Position numbers and translations under genes: made by a program. The notes under the pieces were generated by a model that was not told the origin of the DNA, searched no databases, and worked only from the letters and a program-made list of their open reading frames with translations. Shown piece after piece: positions 21,196 to 31,681 of a stretch of 64,000 nucleotides of DNA. The stretch lies in NCBI RefSeq assembly GCF_014268815.2, contig NZ_JABWRE020000001.1, positions 5,399,001 to 5,463,000 of the forward strand, written 5' to 3'. The stretch is from Pseudomonas urmiensis (GTDB lineage: Bacteria > Pseudomonadota > Gammaproteobacteria > Pseudomonadales > Pseudomonadaceae). Positions within the stretch are counted from its first letter, which is position 1. Each line of letters starts with the position of its first letter.

Positions 21196-21446
21196 GCCGC
21201 AGTGTTGACCAGGCGGAATACGGCTTCGACCACATCGCCCACGGTGCGCACGCTCTTGAAGTCTTCGGCGCTGATCTTCTTGCCGGTCTGGCGCTTGATA
21301 TGGTCGATCAGGTCGATGGCATCGATGCTGTCGATTTCCAGGTCCTGGTACAGGTTGGAGTCCAGGGTGATGCTGGCAGGGTTGGTTTCGAACAGCTCGA
21401 CCAAGGCGTCGCGCAGGATATTGAAGATGTCTTCACGGTTTTGCAT
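21192..21446 (-). CDS. Acyl carrier protein 2 of the APE operon
   Basis: This is an 84-aa ACP. The phosphopantetheine site is Ser40 in LEIDSIDAIDLIDHIKR, followed by the usual recognition helix. APE systems use two ACPs, one for starter loading and one for extension in the studied Xenorhabdus system; which is which cannot be told here. The start lies nine bases after the other ACP stop. Confidence 0.92.
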   Translation of the reverse strand: MQNREDIFNILRDALVELFETNPASITLDSNLYQDLEIDSIDAIDLIDHIKRQTGKKISAEDFKSVRTVGDVVEAVFRLVNTAA

Positions 21447-21455
21447 GGGGCGGTC

Positions 21456-21728
21456 TCAGGCGGCCTGACGGGCAGTGACGAACGCCGCCAGGCTGGCGAC
21501 GTTGCTGAAATGGCTACGGGTGTCCTTGGCATCGGCGTCGATCTTGATGCCGAAGTGCTTCTGCAGGGCCAGGCCGAGTTCGAGCGCGTCCACCGAATCC
21601 AGGCCCAGGCCTTCGCCGAACAGGGGCTGTTGGTCGTCGATGTCCTGCACGGTGATGTCTTCAAGGCCCAGGGCATCGATGATCAACTGCTTGATATCAC
21701 GGTTCAGGTGTTGCTGTGGATCGCTCAT
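21456..21728 (-). CDS. Acyl carrier protein 1 of the APE operon
   Basis: This is a 90-aa ACP with phosphopantetheine site Ser45 in GLGLDSVDALELGLALQ. The sequence is acidic and clearly different from the second ACP, so the two are ancient paralogues rather than a recent copy. Its 5' end overlaps the upstream acyltransferase gene by 32 bases. Confidence 0.92.
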   Translation of the reverse strand: MSDPQQHLNRDIKQLIIDALGLEDITVQDIDDQQPLFGEGLGLDSVDALELGLALQKHFGIKIDADAKDTRSHFSNVASLAAFVTARQAA

Positions 21729-22494
21729 CTTCGGCGAGCTCCTTGATGAAATAGTGGTGCAGATAGTCGTTGAGCCGGCGCGAGGCCATGGGCGCCGGGC
21801 CCAGGGCTGCGAAAGCCGCCGGGTCGATGTCGCCGCCGACCTTCAGGCGCACGTGCACGCGGCGCCGGGCGATCCGGTACCACGGCTCGTTCTTGGTCAG
21901 CGTGGTGGGGCTGACGCTGATGGTCACAGGCGTGATGATCTTCGCACCGCGCAGGGCGATTGCGGCGGCGCCACGATGAAAGGCCGGTGGTTTGCCGGGT
22001 TCGGTGCGGGTGCCTTCCGGGAAGATGATCAGTGGCTGGCCCTGGTGCAGCGCATCGACTGCGGCATCGAACATCTGCATGCTGCCATCGTTACCCAGGT
22101 ACTGCGCCTCGCGGACCGGGCCACGGGTGAACGGGTTGGCGAACAAGCTTTGCTTGACCACGCAGTTGGCGTTGCGCACCAGACCGATAAGAAACACCAC
22201 ATCGATCAGCGACGGATGGTTGGCAATGATCATCTGCCCAGGGCGCCCCAGGCGCTCGGCGCCGATGATCTCATAAGTCAGCACGCCGCTGGCACGCATG
22301 AAGCGGATGAAGCGCCAGAACAGCCAGCCGATGGTGCGCCTGGCGCGTTGTTGATGGCGCTCGGCATCACCTGGCAGGCAGGCGAGCAAGGGAAACACCA
22401 GCAGCCGCAGGCACAGGCCACCGACGCCGAACAGCAAGAAGCTCAGGGCGGTCGCCAGCAGGCGCCAATAGTAGGCGTCGCGAGGCGTGTTCAT
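21697..22494 (-). CDS. 1-acyl-glycerol-3-phosphate acyltransferase-like protein (PlsC family) of the APE operon
   Basis: This is a membrane-bound acyltransferase (265 aa from ATG 22494). An N-terminal helix (LLATALSFLLFGVGGLCLRLLVFPLL) precedes the PlsC motifs: IIANHPSLIDVVFL (the H-x4-D motif, with His-Pro-Ser-Leu-Ile-Asp), LFANPFTRGPVREAQYL and IIFPEGTRT. It corresponds to the ApeD position of APE clusters and likely acylates the lipid carrier. ATG 22494 overlaps the upstream stop (ATGA); ATG 22515 with AGGA upstream is an alternative. Confidence 0.9.
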   Translation of the reverse strand: MNTPRDAYYWRLLATALSFLLFGVGGLCLRLLVFPLLACLPGDAERHQQRARRTIGWLFWRFIRFMRASGVLTYEIIGAERLGRPGQMIIANHPSLIDVVFLIGLVRNANCVVKQSLFANPFTRGPVREAQYLGNDGSMQMFDAAVDALHQGQPLIIFPEGTRTEPGKPPAFHRGAAAIALRGAKIITPVTISVSPTTLTKNEPWYRIARRRVHVRLKVGGDIDPAAFAALGPAPMASRRLNDYLHHYFIKELAEDERSTATPEP

Positions 22495-23219
22495 GGCTGT
22501 CGTTGCCAGGTCCATGAGCGCTGCTTTCCTGGGTGAGTGAGGCGGGTTTGCTCGCTGAGCAGGGCGCGTAGCCAGCTCAGTGCATGCGGCAGCGGCGCAG
22601 GGCCTGGTGCTGCTTGCCCTGAGACCGCTTGGCCGAGGGTCAGTTGCCACTGCGTGCCGGGGGTTAGCAGCAGGGCCACGGCGTAGGCGCAGGGCACATC
22701 GTCGATCCACGGCCGGTAAGCGACTGGCGGCTGCTCTTCGGCGACGATCAGCAGGACCGCCGGCGCCCCCTCATGGAGCAGGCCAGCGGCTTCGATCACG
22801 CCTTGCTCGAAACCGTCGCCGGCCGCCGCCAGGGCGGTCATTTCGCTGGTTTCGCCGCGCAGGATCGACCACAAGCCGATCACCGCGTTGTGCACCGACA
22901 AACTGAACTGGGTGGGTGACAACGGCTGGCGCTCGGCCAGCTCGCTGAGCAGGGCGAAGGTGCGCGGGGTTTCGCCGTGGCGCGAGACATACACCAGCGG
23001 CAGGGCCTCGATACCTTCGGCCAGCGGCCAGCCAACCGCAAACGCCATGCGCGCCAGATAGCTCAGGCGCCGCCGTTGCATGGCCGGCAAGAACCCTACG
23101 TCTGGCGCTTGGCCGTCATCTGCAGGCAGATCGGCGCCATCGGCCCAGGCCTGCCAATCGGCAGGTTTCTGCAGGCCTGGAGCCCAAGCGCGCCATTGGC
23201 TGATGTCGAAGGTGATCAC
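22491..23219 (-). CDS. apeC: Ketosynthase-like chain-length factor (ApeC-type)
   Basis: This is a short ketosynthase-like protein (242 aa) matching the Ketoacyl-synt_2 family. TQFSLSVHNAVIGLWSIL replaces the active-site segment and lacks the catalytic cysteine, and the HGT and second His blocks are absent, so it cannot condense by itself. Chain-length factors pair with an ApeO-type ketosynthase and set polyene length. The GTG at 23219 (MITFDISQW) is the family-like start; an upstream extension to 23276 is possible. It is the first gene of the 17-gene operon. Confidence 0.88.
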   Translation of the reverse strand: MITFDISQWRAWAPGLQKPADWQAWADGADLPADDGQAPDVGFLPAMQRRRLSYLARMAFAVGWPLAEGIEALPLVYVSRHGETPRTFALLSELAERQPLSPTQFSLSVHNAVIGLWSILRGETSEMTALAAAGDGFEQGVIEAAGLLHEGAPAVLLIVAEEQPPVAYRPWIDDVPCAYAVALLLTPGTQWQLTLGQAVSGQAAPGPAPLPHALSWLRALLSEQTRLTHPGKQRSWTWQRQP

Positions 23220-23314
23220 GATGTGTATGTTTCCCGCCCTGTGGAGACGCGTTCGCCATTGAAATGAGCGCCACAACGGCCTGACAGGGGATTGGCATTC
23301 GCCGACTGGCGCGC

Positions 23315-23343
23315 ATTATCCCGGTGCTGCCGAGCTGTAGCAA
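23315..23343 (-). promoter_or_regulatory. Predicted sigma-70 promoter of the APE operon
   Basis: Read on the minus strand, TTGCTA (-35, 23343-23338) and GATAAT (-10, 23320-23315) are separated by exactly 17 bases. It lies about 95 bases before the first operon gene, in the divergent gap to parA. No regulator gene is inside the operon. Confidence 0.5.
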
Positions 23344-23533
23344 ATGCTTAGACCGTGGCCAGCGGAAAAATCACGAGGTTAGCGATACATGACTTTGCTG
23401 GCGAGCCAGATGCGTCTGATAACAGTGCCTGGACAAGGTATCGGTTGTTGTAGGAGAAGGTTGAGCAACGGTACTGGTCAAGCCCGGCCGCTGCACACAT
23501 ACTCGGGCATTCGTTGATACACGGAGGTCTCTC

Positions 23534-24307
23534 ATGCGGCGCGTGGTATTCAATCAGAAAGGTGGTGTGGGCAAGTCGAGCATCGCCTGCAACCTGGCGG
23601 CGGTGAGCGCCAATGAGGGCTATCGGACCCTGCTGATCGACCTGGATGCCCAGGCCAACTCGACCCAATACCTGACCGGGCTGACCGGTGAGGACATCCC
23701 CATGGGTATCGCCGACTTTTTCAAGCAGAGCCTGTCCAGCGGGCCGTTTGCCAAGAAGAACAAGGTCGATATCTACGAGACACCGTTCGACAACCTGCAC
23801 GTGGTCACCGCGACCCCGGAGCTGGCCGACCTGCAGCCCAAGCTTGAGGCCAAGCACAAGATCAACAAGCTGCGCAAACTGCTCGATGATCTGGATGAGG
23901 ATTACGAGCGCATCTACATCGATACCCCGCCTGCGCTGAATTTTTACGCAGTTTCCGCGTTGATCGCCGCCGATCGAGTGCTGATTCCGTTCGATTGCGA
24001 CAGCTTCTCGCGCCAGGCGCTGTATGGCCTGCTGGCTGAGATCGAAGAGCTCAAGGATGACCACAACGAAGACTTGGTGGTTGAAGGCATTGTCGTCAAC
24101 CAGTTCCAGTCACGCGCCACTCTGCCGCAACAGATGCTCGACGAGCTGCTGGAAGAGGGATTGCCGGTGTTGCCGGTGTACCTGAGCAGCTCGGTGAAGA
24201 TGCGCGAATCGCACCACGCCAGTTTGCCGCTGATCCATCTGGAGCCCCGGCACAAGCTGACTCAGCAGTTTGTCGAGTTGCACTCGCTGCTCGAAGAAAA
24301 CGCCTAG
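23534..24307 (+). CDS. Orphan ParA/MinD-family ATPase
   Basis: This is a ParA-type deviant-Walker ATPase of 257 aa. The Walker A motif NQKGGVGKSS stands at residues 7-16, DLDAQANST provides the signature aspartate, and YIDTPPALNF is the Walker B region. It lacks the N-terminal HTH of plasmid ParA, and no ParB or centromere repeat is adjacent. A GGAGG precedes the ATG by seven bases. A ParA-like gene near gltBD/hemE/LysR/MFS is, from memory, also found in P. aeruginosa, so it belongs to the backbone and the APE operon is inserted beside it. Its cargo is unknown. It ends convergently with trxC. Confidence 0.9.
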   Translation: MRRVVFNQKGGVGKSSIACNLAAVSANEGYRTLLIDLDAQANSTQYLTGLTGEDIPMGIADFFKQSLSSGPFAKKNKVDIYETPFDNLHVVTATPELADLQPKLEAKHKINKLRKLLDDLDEDYERIYIDTPPALNFYAVSALIAADRVLIPFDCDSFSRQALYGLLAEIEELKDDHNEDLVVEGIVVNQFQSRATLPQQMLDELLEEGLPVLPVYLSSSVKMRESHHASLPLIHLEPRHKLTQQFVELHSLLEENA

Positions 24308-24738
24308 ACCCCTTGACTACGCAGCCACTCCAGCAATGACTGGAGTGGCAAGGCGCCCGCTTGGCGGCTGATTTCGCGGCCATTGTTGAACAGGATCAGG
24401 CTGGGAATCGAGCGGATGCCCAGTTGCCCGGCGAGGTTGCGATTGGCCTCGCTGTCGAGCTTGGCCAGGCGGCAGCGGCCGCTGAGTTGGTTGGCAGCCT
24501 GTTCAAAGATCGGTGCGAAGGATTTGCATGGGCCGCACCAGTCGGCCCACACGTCCAGCAGGAGCGGCAGGTCGCCTTTGATCTGGCTGGCGTATCTGCT
24601 TTCGCTGAGGTCGAAGGGTTTGTTCAGGAGTACGTTCTGTTTGCAACGGCCGCATTTGGGGGCGTCGTTCAGGCGTGCGGCGGGCAGGCGGTTGAGGCCG
24701 TTGCAGTGCGGGCAGGGGATCAGTAATGGTTCTGACAT
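24304..24738 (-). CDS. trxC: Thioredoxin 2 (zinc-binding thioredoxin)
   Basis: TrxC (144 aa) is a cytoplasmic disulfide reductase induced by oxidative stress in other bacteria. The N-terminal zinc finger uses CPHC and CGRC (residues 9-12 and 29-32), the hallmark separating TrxC from TrxA. The thioredoxin domain carries WADWCGPCKSFAP and the cis-proline motif SIPSL. Its stop overlaps the convergent parA stop: both genes end in the shared ctag at 24304-24307. Confidence 0.96.
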   Translation of the reverse strand: MSEPLLIPCPHCNGLNRLPAARLNDAPKCGRCKQNVLLNKPFDLSESRYASQIKGDLPLLLDVWADWCGPCKSFAPIFEQAANQLSGRCRLAKLDSEANRNLAGQLGIRSIPSLILFNNGREISRQAGALPLQSLLEWLRSQGV

Positions 24739-24789
24739 AGAAACTCCTGGGTGTTTTGGGGCCGCTTTGCGCCCCCGAAAGTGGTCAGT

Positions 24790-26409
<1,620 letters not shown>

Positions 26410-29400
26410 TTACACCGGCCGAGTGCCCTGCGGCGCAGTGCCATCGCCACCCTCGACAGCAATCAACTTCTGCTTCTGCCCCTGGGTATCCATCAGGAAC
26501 ACCTCGACCTGACGTACCGAAATCTTGATGTTGTGCGCCTTGAACTCGCGGTTGATGTAGCGGTTGATCTCATCCAGGGTCGGGTTGCGGTCGCCTAGAT
26601 CGCGCACGTGCATGCGCAGCTCGTGATCGAGCGAGCTTTCGCCGAAGTTGAGGAAGTACACCAGCGGCTCCGGATCCTTGAGCACCCGCGGGTTCTCATG
26701 GGCGCCCTTGAGCAGCAGGTCGCGCACCAGGTCCAGGTCCGAACCGTAGTCGATGCCCAGCTTCAAGGTCACCCGGGTGACCGTGTCGGTCAGCGACCAG
26801 TTGATCAGCTGGCCGGTGATAAAGGTCTTGTTGGGGACGATGATGTCCTTGCGGTCGAAGTCGGTGATGGTGGTGGCGCGGATGCGGATCTTGCTCACCG
26901 TGCCGGACAGGTTGCCGATGGTGATGGTGTCGCCGATGCGCACCGGGCGTTCGAACAGGATCATGATGCCGGAGATGAAATTGGCGAAGATCTCCTGCAT
27001 GCCAAAGCCCAGACCCACCGATAGCGCGGCGACCAGCCATTGCAACTTGTCCCAGCTCACCCCGAGGGTCGACAGGGTACTGACGAAGCCCACCCCGGCA
27101 ATCACATACGACAGCAACGTGGTGGTGGCGTAGGCGCTGCCCTGGGCCAGGTTCAAGCGCGACAGCACCAACACTTCCAGCAAGCCAGGCAAGTTGCCCG
27201 CCAGGGCGAAGGTGATACCGACGATCACCAGCGCGCCAAGCAGATCGCCGAGACTGATCGGCACCATGCTGGCGGCGGCGCCGGTGCCGCTGGTGTACTC
27301 ATAGAGGGTGAAGTTGTTGAGGTAGGCGAACACCGTGATCAGGTCCGACCAGACCCAGTACAGGCCGCCAATGAAACCGCCAAGCAGGGCCAGGCGAATC
27401 AGGCGCAGCGACTGCTGGTTGACCTGCTCGATGTCCAGCGTCGGCTCTTCGGCGATGACCTCGCCATCGAGCCCCTCCTTGGTCGCCTGGCGCTTGCTCA
27501 GCGCGCGTTGGTAGGCCAGGCGGCGAGCGGCCACCGACAGACCCCGGACGAAGGCGGCCTCGATCACCAGCCAGAACAGCAGCAGGTAGAGGGTGTAGAT
27601 CAGCCGGTCGGTGAGTTTCAGCGCGGTGTAGTAGTAGCCAAAGCACACGGCCACGAACAGCGCGATCGGCAGGGCCGTGAAGGCCACCCCGACTGCTTTG
27701 CGGAACAGCGAAGTATCGCGGTGCGCCGGGCTGCTGAGCAGCAGTCGGCTGAGCAGCCAGGCCATCAGCGCGTAGCAGGTCAGCACCACGCCGATCCCCA
27801 GGACGTCGTCGGCCAACGCCGAGGGCTGGTGCTCAGCCACCGCCACCACGCCGACCAATGCAAGCACCACGGTACCCAGGCGGCGCACCCAGCCGCGCAG
27901 GAACTCGACTTGCGGCTTGTGCCAGCGGAAGTGGATTTCCGCCACGCCGCCCGGGGCAAGGATGCGGTAGGCGGTGTAGAACACCAACCAAGCCTGGGCC
28001 AGTTGCCAAAGGGCCGCGCCGAGGTTGGCGTTCTGCCCACGCGCGTCGATCTGTAGTGCGTAGCTGCCCAGGGCCAGGGCAATGCTGACTGGCAGTGCCA
28101 GGAGAATGTTGATCAGGATGGCTTGGGGCGTATGCCACTGGCTATCGCGCTTGAAGTGGCCGATGTCCTGGTGAACCTTGCCCAGCCGCTGGTACAGGTA
28201 CTTGCGGCGCCACAGCAGCCCGCCGATGACCAGGAACAGCGGCAGGAACAGCAGCGGCCGTTGGATCAGGCCGTCAGTCAGCTCCTTGATCCCCGAACCC
28301 CACGGCAGGTTGGCGACCTGGTCGACGAAGCGTTGCGGCACGCTGCGCAGCCATTCCCAATCCAGCGGCTTGTTGCTGGGGATCCAGAACATCTGCTCTT
28401 CCAGGGTGGTGCGCAGGCCCTGGGCAGTGCTCAGCAACTGCTTCTGGTTGAGCTGCAGGGTGATCGACTCGTTAAGCAGGGCGGACAGTTCGCGGTTCAG
28501 CCGCTCAAGCAGGTCGCTGCGGGTGATCGCCACTTCCAGCAGTGCTTTGCGCAGTTGTGGGGTGACATCCTGCTCGGGCTGGGTGGCCAACAGGCGGTCG
28601 ACGTAACCCACCGGGTTGCTCATCTGCTCGCGCTGCTGGTTGATCTCGAACTGGTACAGGCGGATGTCGGCGATCTGGTCGGCCAGGTCGCGGTCGAGCT
28701 TCAGGTGCGGCAGGGTCTGCTTCTGCTTGTAGAGGATCTTGGACAACAGCAGGCTGCCCTTGAGCACGTTGATTTGCTCGTCCAGGGCCTGGTCGGCCTG
28801 GGTCAGGCTATCGAGCTGCTGCTTGGTCTTGAGGTTCTGCTGGGTCAGCTCGTTGAGGCGGTCGGTGCTTTTGAGCAGGTAGTCGGAGAGCTTGAGGTTG
28901 GCAGCGCTCTCAGTGGCCAACAGGCTGCTGCCGCCGGCTTTCTGCGCTTCGATCGACTGCTGGGTGACGGTTTGCTGCGACTGGGCCAGGCGCTTGTCAT
29001 TGATCAGCGTCTGCAGGTCCTGGATTTCTTGTTCCAGACGCGCTGCGCGTTCGATCAAGAGGTCGTGCTGGGCGTTGCCCAGGTCTTGCAGCAGGCCATT
29101 GCCGGCCAGCTCCTGGCGACGCAGCAGGGTCAAGGCGTTGAGCGAGGCCAGTTCGGCATTGAGCTGGTTGCGCTGGTCGGCGGACAGGGTCTTGCCGTTG
29201 TCCTTGCCGGACTTGAGGCTGCTGTTGATCTGTTGGGCGCGAGTCTGGTTGTTGCTGATCTCGCGTTGGGCGCGCTCGGGGCGGGTCTGCGAGTTGATGA
29301 TCAGGCTGTTGGCTTCGGACAGCGCTTTTTGCAGCTCGCCCTGAAGGGTGCTGCGTTCGCTGAGCAGCTGTTCCAACTGCGGCACGCTGAGGCTGGCGTA

Positions 29401-29727
29401 GCGTTGGGCAACCGGTACGGTCTTGCTGGTCTTGAGCTTGATCAGTTCGCGCTGGCTTTCGCTGGTCAGGCGCGGGGCGTCGGCCAGCTGTTGCTTGAGC
29501 GCGGCGAGCTTCTTCTCGCTGTCTTCCTTGCTGCCGAGCAGGCTCAAGGTGTCTTCGAGGACCTGCTGCAGAGCCTTCTGCTCGGCCTCCGGAAGCTTGC
29601 GATCGGCAATCTTGTCGAGGCTGTTCTGGATGCTGGCGGTGGTTGGAGCCTCGGCCGCGCTGACGGCGAACGAGAGGGACAAGCACAGCCCGAGCAGGGC
29701 TGCGCGGAGATACACGCGCAGGGACAT
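26410..29727 (-). CDS. mscK: Mechanosensitive channel MscK/KefA type
   Basis: This is a large inner-membrane channel of 1105 aa that releases solutes on hypo-osmotic shock. A signal peptide (MSLRVYLRAALLGLCLSLSFAVSA) is followed by a long periplasmic coiled-coil region (about residues 25-480), a series of membrane helices (about 500-900) and the C-terminal MscS module with the pore helix (QWLVAALSVGLGFGMQEIFANFISGIMILFERPVRIGD) and the cytoplasmic beta/alpha domain. The start at 29727 gives the signal peptide; the frame continues to 29883. It is followed by selO on the same strand. Confidence 0.95.
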   Translation of the reverse strand: MSLRVYLRAALLGLCLSLSFAVSAAEAPTTASIQNSLDKIADRKLPEAEQKALQQVLEDTLSLLGSKEDSEKKLAALKQQLADAPRLTSESQRELIKLKTSKTVPVAQRYASLSVPQLEQLLSERSTLQGELQKALSEANSLIINSQTRPERAQREISNNQTRAQQINSSLKSGKDNGKTLSADQRNQLNAELASLNALTLLRRQELAGNGLLQDLGNAQHDLLIERAARLEQEIQDLQTLINDKRLAQSQQTVTQQSIEAQKAGGSSLLATESAANLKLSDYLLKSTDRLNELTQQNLKTKQQLDSLTQADQALDEQINVLKGSLLLSKILYKQKQTLPHLKLDRDLADQIADIRLYQFEINQQREQMSNPVGYVDRLLATQPEQDVTPQLRKALLEVAITRSDLLERLNRELSALLNESITLQLNQKQLLSTAQGLRTTLEEQMFWIPSNKPLDWEWLRSVPQRFVDQVANLPWGSGIKELTDGLIQRPLLFLPLFLVIGGLLWRRKYLYQRLGKVHQDIGHFKRDSQWHTPQAILINILLALPVSIALALGSYALQIDARGQNANLGAALWQLAQAWLVFYTAYRILAPGGVAEIHFRWHKPQVEFLRGWVRRLGTVVLALVGVVAVAEHQPSALADDVLGIGVVLTCYALMAWLLSRLLLSSPAHRDTSLFRKAVGVAFTALPIALFVAVCFGYYYTALKLTDRLIYTLYLLLFWLVIEAAFVRGLSVAARRLAYQRALSKRQATKEGLDGEVIAEEPTLDIEQVNQQSLRLIRLALLGGFIGGLYWVWSDLITVFAYLNNFTLYEYTSGTGAAASMVPISLGDLLGALVIVGITFALAGNLPGLLEVLVLSRLNLAQGSAYATTTLLSYVIAGVGFVSTLSTLGVSWDKLQWLVAALSVGLGFGMQEIFANFISGIMILFERPVRIGDTITIGNLSGTVSKIRIRATTITDFDRKDIIVPNKTFITGQLINWSLTDTVTRVTLKLGIDYGSDLDLVRDLLLKGAHENPRVLKDPEPLVYFLNFGESSLDHELRMHVRDLGDRNPTLDEINRYINREFKAHNIKISVRQVEVFLMDTQGQKQKLIAVEGGDGTAPQGTRPV

Positions 29728-29774
29728 AGGCAGAGTCTTGTGCAGGGTTCTTGTAAAACGAGGCAAGTCGAAGT

Positions 29775-31517
29775 CTAGAGGAACAACCCGGGGCCAGGCC
29801 GAGTACCTTCCGGGAATCTGACGCCGACTTTGTGGATCTTGTTCCCGTCCATCATCGCGACGGTCCAGATTGTGCCGTGCCATTCGATCTGATCCCCTAC
29901 TACTGGAGCGCCTCCGACCTTTTGTCGGATGAACTGCGCCAACGGCATTTTTGCGTCCAGGCCATCGAGTTTCAGGCCATAAAGTGCCGCCACCGCACCC
30001 AGCTCGGCATCACCTTCAAGGACGAAGTCGCCAAAGAAGCGTAGATCCAAACCACGCTGGGGCGCTTGGCTGAACAGTTTGCCCAGCGCCGACAGATTGT
30101 GCTCATGACCGATTACGCAGAGCATGTCGCCCACCTCCAGCACGGTGCTGCCCGAGGGGTGGAGCAATTGCTCGCCGCGAAACAGCGCGGCAATTCGCGT
30201 GCCTTCAGGCATCTTCAGCTCGCGCAGGGCGGCGCCGATGCACCATTTTTCAGCACCCAGGCGATAGACGAACAGCTCCCACTCGCTGGTGACGTGCACC
30301 TCCAGCGCGGAGCGGGAGATCGGCGCTGGGTCCGGCGGCACCGTGACCTTCAGCAGCTTGGCCATCCACGGCAGGCTGGTGCCCTGCACCAGCAGCGATA
30401 CCAGCACGATGAAGAACGCCAGGTTGAAGAACAGCTGCGCCTGCGGCAGCCCGGCCATCAGCGGGAACACCGCAAGAATGATCGGCACTGCACCGCGCAG
30501 GCCAACCCAGGAGATGAAGCCTTTCTCGCGGCCATGGAAAGCCTTGAACGGCAACAGGGCGGCGACCACAGAGAGGGGGCGGGCGACCAGGATCATCCAC
30601 AGCGCCAGGCCCAGCGCGGGCAGGGCGATCGGCAGCAAGTCGTGCGGGGTGACCAGTAGGCCGAGCACCAGGAACATGCCGATCTGCGCCAGCCAGGCCA
30701 TGCCGTCGAGCATGTGCAGGATGCCGTGGCGGCTGCGAATGGGTCGGTTGCCCAACACCAGGCCGCACAGGTACACAGCAAGGAAGCCGCTGCCATGCAG
30801 GGCGTTGGTCAGGGAGAACACCACCAAACCACCGGCGACCACCAGGATCGGGTACAGGCCGCCGGCCAGGTTGATCCGGTTGACCAGCTGCAACATCAGC
30901 CAGCCGCCGCCCAGGCCCAGCAGGCCGCCGATGCCGAACTCGCGCAGCAGGTGGGTCAACAGGCTCCAGTGCAGGCCAGTCTGGCCGCTGGCGATCATGT
31001 CAATCAGGGTGACGGTGAGAAACACCGCCATCGGGTCGTTGCTGCCCGATTCGATCTCGAGCGTAGCGGTGACCCGTTCGTTCAGACCCTTGCCGCCGAG
31101 CAGCGAGAACACCGCTGCGGCGTCGGTCGAACCGACGATGGCGCCGATCAGCAGCCCTTGGATCAGGCTCAGGTCGAACAGCCAGGCGGCGACCATGCCG
31201 GTCAACGCCGTGGTGATCAAAACGCCCACTGTGGCCAGCGACAACGCCGGCCACAAGGCTACGCGAAAGCTCGCCACCCGCGTGCGCAGGCCGCCGTCGA
31301 GCAGGATCACCGCCAAGGCCAGGTTGCCCACCAGGTAGGCGGTTGGATAGTTGTTGAAGATGATGCCGCCACCATCGACTCCAGCGACCATGCCGACCGC
31401 GAGGATGATGACCAGAATAGGGATGCCCAGGCGCGATGACAGCGAACTGACCAGGATACTTGCACCCACCAGCAATGCGCCGATCAGGAACAGGCTATTG
31501 ATGGTGCTTGCATCCAA
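29775..31517 (-). CDS. nhaP2: K+/H+ antiporter NhaP2 (CvrA), CPA1 family
   Basis: This inner-membrane potassium/proton antiporter has 12-13 helices in the first 400 residues (LLDGGLRTR, the [17 protein letters not shown] and [13 protein letters not shown] motifs with the ion-binding Asp pair) and a C-terminal RCK_C regulatory domain plus CorC-like tail. The TTG at 31517 ([13 protein letters not shown]) has GGAG eight bases upstream and yields 580 aa, the length I know for the P. aeruginosa protein; the frame runs open to 31580. It is divergent from the DUF6543-ART gene. Confidence 0.95.
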   Translation of the reverse strand: MDASTINSLFLIGALLVGASILVSSLSSRLGIPILVIILAVGMVAGVDGGGIIFNNYPTAYLVGNLALAVILLDGGLRTRVASFRVALWPALSLATVGVLITTALTGMVAAWLFDLSLIQGLLIGAIVGSTDAAAVFSLLGGKGLNERVTATLEIESGSNDPMAVFLTVTLIDMIASGQTGLHWSLLTHLLREFGIGGLLGLGGGWLMLQLVNRINLAGGLYPILVVAGGLVVFSLTNALHGSGFLAVYLCGLVLGNRPIRSRHGILHMLDGMAWLAQIGMFLVLGLLVTPHDLLPIALPALGLALWMILVARPLSVVAALLPFKAFHGREKGFISWVGLRGAVPIILAVFPLMAGLPQAQLFFNLAFFIVLVSLLVQGTSLPWMAKLLKVTVPPDPAPISRSALEVHVTSEWELFVYRLGAEKWCIGAALRELKMPEGTRIAALFRGEQLLHPSGSTVLEVGDMLCVIGHEHNLSALGKLFSQAPQRGLDLRFFGDFVLEGDAELGAVAALYGLKLDGLDAKMPLAQFIRQKVGGAPVVGDQIEWHGTIWTVAMMDGNKIHKVGVRFPEGTRPGPGLFL

Positions 31518-31681
31518 AGGCAGTACTCCGGGGGAAACGCGAAGGGAAGGCTGACGCCGAGCACGCAGGTTGCGTGCCAATCGATTCTAACCTGATGCCG
31601 GCGCGGGCTGTAAAGCGTTACCGCATGGCGGCAGGCGACTTGAGCTGAAGTGGTGCTCCACCTTCACTTAGGCAGAGCACC

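Noticed and set aside
8189..23533. APE region considered as an integrative element (with ParA as partition gene)
   Set aside because: No integrase, tRNA, attachment repeats or ParB; the ParA gene belongs to the flanking backbone as far as I can judge.
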